Assembly: GCF_037975245.1 (NCBI RefSeq)
Contig: NC_092565.1
Location: forward strand, 10,281,499 to 10,345,498
Direction: 5' to 3'
From: Apostichopus japonicus
Lineage: Eukaryota > Echinodermata > Holothuroidea > Aspidochirotida > Stichopodidae
DNA: 64,000 nt
Shown here in pieces: positions 59,086-64,000 of this stretch. Under the pieces are notes generated by a model. That model had not been told where the DNA came from, made no database searches, and saw only the letters and a program-made list of their open reading frames with translations. A program made the translations under genes and the position numbers. The stretch's first letter is position 1, and every line of letters begins with the position of its first letter.

Positions 59086-59456
59086 ACTAACATAACGTTA
59101 GTCCATCTGGTGCCTCTCCCGACTAACATAGCCTTAGTCAGTTGCTATACCGACTAATTTATTCCTTAGTCAGTTGGATTTCTTAGTCGGTCATCTTAGT
59201 CCGTCAGCTTAGTCGATCAACAATTTCTTAGTAGGTAAATGTATATTAGTCAGTTACCTTGGTTGGTGACATTAGTCGGTCTTTACCGACTAATTTATAT
59301 GAGCCACCGACTAGTTTATAGCAGGTTTTACATTAGTCAGGATGGTGCCTCTCCCGACTAACCTTTCTTAGTCGGTATCGACTGACTAGTTGCACTGACT
59401 AGAATCACTGAAAGAATTAAACCCGACTAGTTTCACTGACTAGCATCACTGAAAGA
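59086..59456. repeat. cluster of ~20 CCGACTAA / TTAGTCGG words in both orientations
   Basis: Words such as ccgactaac, ccgactaattt, cttagtcggt, cattagtcag and actgactag occur about 21 times in 370 bp, in both orientations and at irregular spacing. A longer unit, 'tggtgcctctcccgactaac', occurs near 59109 and 59344, so part of the tract is a tandem or segmental repeat. Function is unknown. Confidence 0.75.
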
Positions 59457-60030
59457 AAAGAGAGCAGAAGAAACACAAATAATGTGTACGTTGGCAGTAT
59501 TTATTTCTGATAAAACTTCTGATGTCTACAAAGGCTGACTTTCGACAGATAGAGAAGACATCACTGTAAACAAAAATCTGAAAATATGATTTTATTCCAA
59601 CAAAGTTAAGACAAGTTAATGGATCAAACATGGATCGCAAAAGTATAGCACTGCACAATAATGCAAAGTTGAATCTTGGGCAAGGGTTCCTCATGACTTT
59701 CGTTTTAAAGTGGTACCCCAAATCGACACCAGTTAAGTCTTCACGAACAAAGAGTGTTTCTCTTAACTACAAATGGCCTCCCACTTGTCTTCAGGAAGCC
59801 AAAATCTGCACCATTATTGACCTGTGAACAGAAAATATGATATATGTGTAAGCACAGATACAGATATAGCACATGATAACTCACATTATCATAAACATAC
59901 ATTTACATTAAAATTTTATAACATATTGGGAGGTATACATTTAAATCTAGGTCCATCAAATTATAAGCCAGGAATAGCAGCTTTACCAAATAATTATTAG
60001 CTTTGCACAGCATAACACCAAGTTATTTTT
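59457..60030. other. unassigned sequence
   Basis: No supported gene. Short open frames on both strands look incidental. Confidence 0.4.
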
Positions 60031-61507
60031 CAAAGCTTAATAATTATGTTAATCATGTTAATAATGATCCCAATAGACCGGGAGCCCAGAGGGTTTGGTT
60101 AGCTGGGAAGGTAACCAATTGCCTTGTACATCACAATGTTCACAGTGCATTCCTGTATATGAAACCAGACGACTGGCAAACCGACTGTGGTGGGTGTGGC
60201 TGGGAGAGCAATTTTAAAGTCACCTAATAGCTAACCTAGATCAGCTTTCATGGTAACCACATCAAAGTAAGAACAATGTGTCAGGTATGGCCCCAAGAGC
60301 AACAAATGGCCATCGCCAGTAATTATTGGTGGTGGGGTACCCCTGCCAGTGATCAACAATTGACCCCTCAAGACTGACCTAGGTCAGCTCATGAGGTAAC
60401 CACTTGAAACCTACTGGAAAATGTTGGTTAGGACTTCAGATACAACTGATGGGCATTGCCAGTAATTTTTATTGGTGGGGTACCCCTGCCAGTAGACCCC
60501 CAATATGCCCAACCCCTCATTGACCTAGGTGAGCTCATGATTTGACCAGTTGAAACCTACAGGAAAATGATAGGTATCACTTCATATGTAAGGATGGGCA
60601 TTTCCAGTAGTTTATATTGGTAATTTGGTGGGCCACCACTGCCAGAGTCCGCCCATCCCTTACATATAGAATCCTGTCAATCATTTTCCAGTAGTTTTCA
60701 ACTGGTTAAATCATGAGCTGACCTAGATCAATGAGGGGGGGGGGGGCATTTTAGGGGTCTACTGGCAGGGGTACCCCACTAATATAAATTACTGGAAATG
60801 CCCATCCCTTACATATAGAGTCCTGCCAATCATTTTCCAGTAATTTTTCAACTGGTTATCTCATGAGCTGACCTAGGTCAATGAGGGAATGGGCATTTTG
60901 GGGGTCTACTGGCAGGGGTACCCCCCCCCCAATTTAAATTATTGGAAATGCCCATCCCTTACATATGAAGTGATACCATTTTACAGTAGTTTTCAACTGG
61001 TTACCTCATGAGCTAATCTAGGTCAATGGGGGATGGGCATTTTGGGGGTCTACTGGCAGGGGTACCCCACCAATAAAACTTACTGGCAATGCCCATCAGT
61101 TGTATCTGAAGTCCTAACCAACATTTTCCAGTAGGTTTCAAGTGGTTACCTCATGAGCTGACCTAGGTCAGCCGTGAGGGGTCAATTGTTGATCACTGGC
61201 AGGGGTACCCCACCACCAATAATTACTGGCGATGGCCATTTGTTGCTCTTGGGGCCATACCTGACACATTGTTCTTACTTTGATGTGGTTACCATGAAAG
61301 CTGATCTAGGTTAGCTATTAGGTGACTTTAAAATTGCTCTCCCAGCCACACCCACCACAGTCGGTTTGCCAGTCGTCAGGTTTCATATACAGGAATGCAT
61401 TGTGAACATTGTGATGTACCAGGCAATTGGTTACCTTCCCAGCTAACCAAACCCGCTGGACTCCCGCTCTACAGATCAGTGAAAATTTGACCAAACTTAT
61501 GAAGCTT
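60031..61507. mobile_element. ~1.5-kb fold-back (long inverted repeat) element with internal ~145-bp sub-repeats
   Basis: The left half 60031-60650 and right half 60650-61507 are largely reverse complements. Outer blocks 'gggtttggttagctgggaag', 'caatgttcacaatgcattcc' (reverse orientation), 'aaccgactgtggtgggtgtg' and 'gccccaagagcaacaaatgg' each have an inverted partner. Inside each arm a ~145-bp unit repeats (gacctaggtcagctcatgag ... ggggtacccctgccagt), about three times on the left (one degenerate) and four on the right. No protein is encoded. This is the architecture of fold-back transposons or hairpin-RNA loci. The family is not identified. Confidence 0.88.
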
Positions 61508-62653
61508 GCACGTAAATGATATACTAGACTGTTTTTTTTTTAAAACAGGTTATGTATCTTTAATATCATTAAACAGTTGGGTACAATAGTTAAACTCACT
61601 CTTCCATCTTTTTTCTCTATGGTACTTGTTCCTTTGCTTTTTGGACTCTTGGATAAACTCTTTTGTTCTGTGAAGGGTACCAATATATCATCTTAAAACA
61701 TGTCTTTAAGCCATATATAACACAGTTCTCCTCTTCTGTTGTTGCCTCCACACTGGTGTCGTACTACACAGGAAACCTCACCCTTGACTTAGATATTTGG
61801 CTTTTCAATTCCTGCTGGAAAAAAGAAACAGCAAAGTATTCATCATTTGAAAAAAAAAATTAAATAAAGTTGTCACCACAAAGTTATGTGAGATTTGCTT
61901 CCACTATAGTCTCAAAAAACAATCCCAAAGTTTGAAGCAGACTGTATAAAGCTGAAAATTTGAACGAGAGTGTCATCACCATTGCAACCAGAATCAAATG
62001 CCCAGAATACAGAGATAATAAAACATGGGCTAAATCTTTGTTTGTTTTTATGATCTTTAAAAATATAAAATTTTAGAAACAGAAATGCACTGAGCCAACT
62101 TATTTATAGGCCTAATCGTTTTCAGTTGTTATTTTGCTTGCTCACATAACAAGCCTGTTTAGACCTAGGCTAGAGGAGAATCAGTACTTTGTTACACTAA
62201 GTTTGTCTTTCGGTCGTTTGATTTAGTCTTACTAGTAGTACTAAAGTATATAATGGACCGGCGAAGACTAGAGAATACCCAGAGTTTTAGCAACTGCGTT
62301 AAACTGTATCATCTGATCTATTATTTACGTCAATGAGTTTCATTCAATCTAGGATCAAAAAGAAAAAACTAATTAATCTTAACCTTTAAACTTTGCTACT
62401 AAACAGATATGCTTGAATTACAAATAAATGTCAAAAAAACATCATAATCTACGAATCGATGCATATACATGTATACATATACATAAACAGAATAATTTGA
62501 ATTCGCGCAAGTGAACCCTGCACTACATTGGACAGAAAAAAAACGTGCAATTAGACCAAACTAAACATACTAAATTTTCCGTTACTTCTACATAAAATAT
62601 CAATACAAATACAACAACTTACTCTTTTGGCAGTATACTAAAAGCACATGTTA
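61508..62653. other. unassigned sequence
   Basis: No gene or repeat supported. Confidence 0.4.
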
Positions 62654-63314
62654 CAGGGATGTAAGTGCAGCCCCCAAAAAAACCCGGAAAACTATTCGGA
62701 GAAACCGGGGGAATGCCGTCCTAACACATCCTACTCCTAGCTCTGAATACTTACGCACTATCGTTATGTTGGCTAGCTCAAAAGTATTAGCGCTAACAGT
62801 AACACATCCTACCCCTTGTTCTGACTACTTACACACTATCGTTATGTTAGGCTAGCTCCAAGTAACGAATACGTCGCAGCGAAATCCGGAATAAAAAACA
62901 GTCTCACATTTGAAAGCGATCACGAATATCGACTATCATATGCGTATCCCGTAGATTTAGCCGCTCACAAATATCACAAGCGTTAATTCCGAAACTTATG
63001 TCGAGCACCAGCAGTTACGAATCAACGTGAATTAGGCAAGGTTTTTCAACGACAGAAATGAGCTATGGCGATTTGAAGTTCGCACGTACGCAACGATGTT
63101 CACATGGCACACACAATGTTGTACAGTGCAATGCGATGTGTAACAGGAAATGGTATTTTGCTTGATCGATGAGTGAAAATTGAAGTTAGCTTGCTGCAAC
63201 GGGCCAGGCATTTTTGCCGCGTTGTGTCTTTGATATTTGTACAATTTTGTGGAACTTTATTGGAATTAAAAAAAAACCGGATTACCGTAAAAATACGGAA
63301 GACTTACATCCCTG
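62654..63314. mobile_element. MITE with CAGGGATGTAAGT terminal inverted repeats (hAT-like)
   Basis: The left end CAGGGATGTAAGT at 62654-62666 is repeated exactly in inverse at 63302-63314. Looser similarity continues inward (runs of A or C and AAACCGG on the left; AATCCGG with a T run on the right arm). ATGTTA flanks both sides (62648-62653 and 63315-63320), a possible target duplication. CAGGG ends are typical of hAT elements, though those usually make 8-bp duplications. At 661 bp with no transposase it is non-autonomous. Confidence 0.6.
62722..62860. repeat. ~78-bp tandem duplication inside the MITE
   Basis: 'aacacatcctac' and 'actatcgttatgtt' followed by 'ggctagctc' occur from about 62722 and again from about 62801 with a few substitutions. 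Confidence 0.8.
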
Positions 63315-64000
63315 ATGTTATAATAACTTCAGACTATCAAGCTTTCCTGAGAAAAAACGGTTAATACTTCTTACAGTAAACAAGTCGACCGTGAAGGAAT
63401 GTCGCAATTGTTTCCTGGGCGTGACCGGAAATTAAATACTAAAAAATGATAAATGAAAAGGTTAAATAGAACTGAAGCGTGCATCCTGACTGCTCGCAAC
63501 ATATAATACCGTTGACTAGCCAACATAATTTGTTCAGCCTACTGTGACTGTACGTTTGAAGGTCTAGCCTTGCTTATTCAATATCACAAAGCCTACCCAT
63601 TTAGATTCACATGGGAAATTACAGGAAATCTTTACCAAATGAGTGTAGACTTCAAATAAACTATCGAGACTTATAGTTCCAGCATTTGTTTGGGAATAAA
63701 TTAGAAGATTATGTGCCACTGTTCAATCTAGCCCAATACACACATAAGACATTGTTAATTGGTGTTTAGAATGCACACTTTAGTGTTGAGAATGCACTGC
63801 AGTACCCAGTAGAAGCCTATAGGCTACTCACTGTCATTGCACTTGTGTATTGCGAAACGCCAGCGTGACAACGTTAGCGTTACACTTACCATAATACAGT
63901 ACTAGTGCCAGTGGCCTAACAATTAACTTTAATTTTACCTTCAAGTTAAAGGAATAACAGGTAGGCCGATGATGGCAGTTAATACCTCCATTCTTCTAAA
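63315..64000. other. unassigned sequence to window end
   Basis: No gene supported. Confidence 0.4.

Noticed and set aside
60003-60227. 74-codon ORF
   Set aside because: Lies within the left arm of the fold-back element; no coding signal.

Overview
The window reads as animal nuclear DNA: AT-rich, mostly intergenic, with long simple-sequence arrays, frequent runs of nine or more G or C, inverted-repeat elements and a spliced actin gene. The actin (376 codons; coding introns after codons 42 and 122 and inside codons 205 and 269, plus a 5'UTR intron) has the classical 41/121/204/267 intron set known from deuterostomes, including starfish and sea urchin muscle actins. With the abundant 'taggcct'-type words this suggests an echinoderm, perhaps a sea cucumber or starfish. 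That placement is an inference; I did not identify a species.

Layout. 1-7.4 kb: an ATGGT array, a ~124-bp tandem repeat and a dispersed repeat. 7.5-10.0 kb: a 1286-bp segment present twice in direct tandem, apparently identical, each copy holding one exon-like open block on the minus strand. 10-26.5 kb: mostly featureless, with one microsatellite bracketed by inverted repeats at 21.2-21.7 kb. 26.6-42.1 kb: the main gene cluster, three intronless ORFs of 648, 650 and 648 codons (minus, plus, plus). Each encodes a type II membrane protein with two GT31 (beta-1,3-galactosyl/N-acetylglucosaminyltransferase-like) domains in tandem. The first two lie head to head as arms of a ~6-kb inverted repeat. 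34-39.4 kb between genes two and three is repeat-rich. 42.6-43.9 kb: a GATA/AGAT array of about 1.2 kb. 46.6-54.0 kb: the minus-strand actin gene with TATA box and CArG box. 59-63.3 kb: a cluster of GACTAA/TTAGTC words, a ~1.5-kb fold-back element and a CAGGG-ended MITE.

How the genes relate. The GT31 proteins should act in the Golgi lumen. In all three the C-terminal domain keeps a DxD metal motif (DED) and an acidic pair, while the N-terminal domain has altered both motifs, suggesting one catalytic and one regulatory or pseudo-domain. The genes form a mosaic: gene 1 shares its 5' flank and N terminus with gene 2, but its middle, C terminus and 3' flank with gene 3. This points to repeated recombination or gene conversion. 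Actin is a housekeeping cytoskeletal gene with no evident functional link to them.
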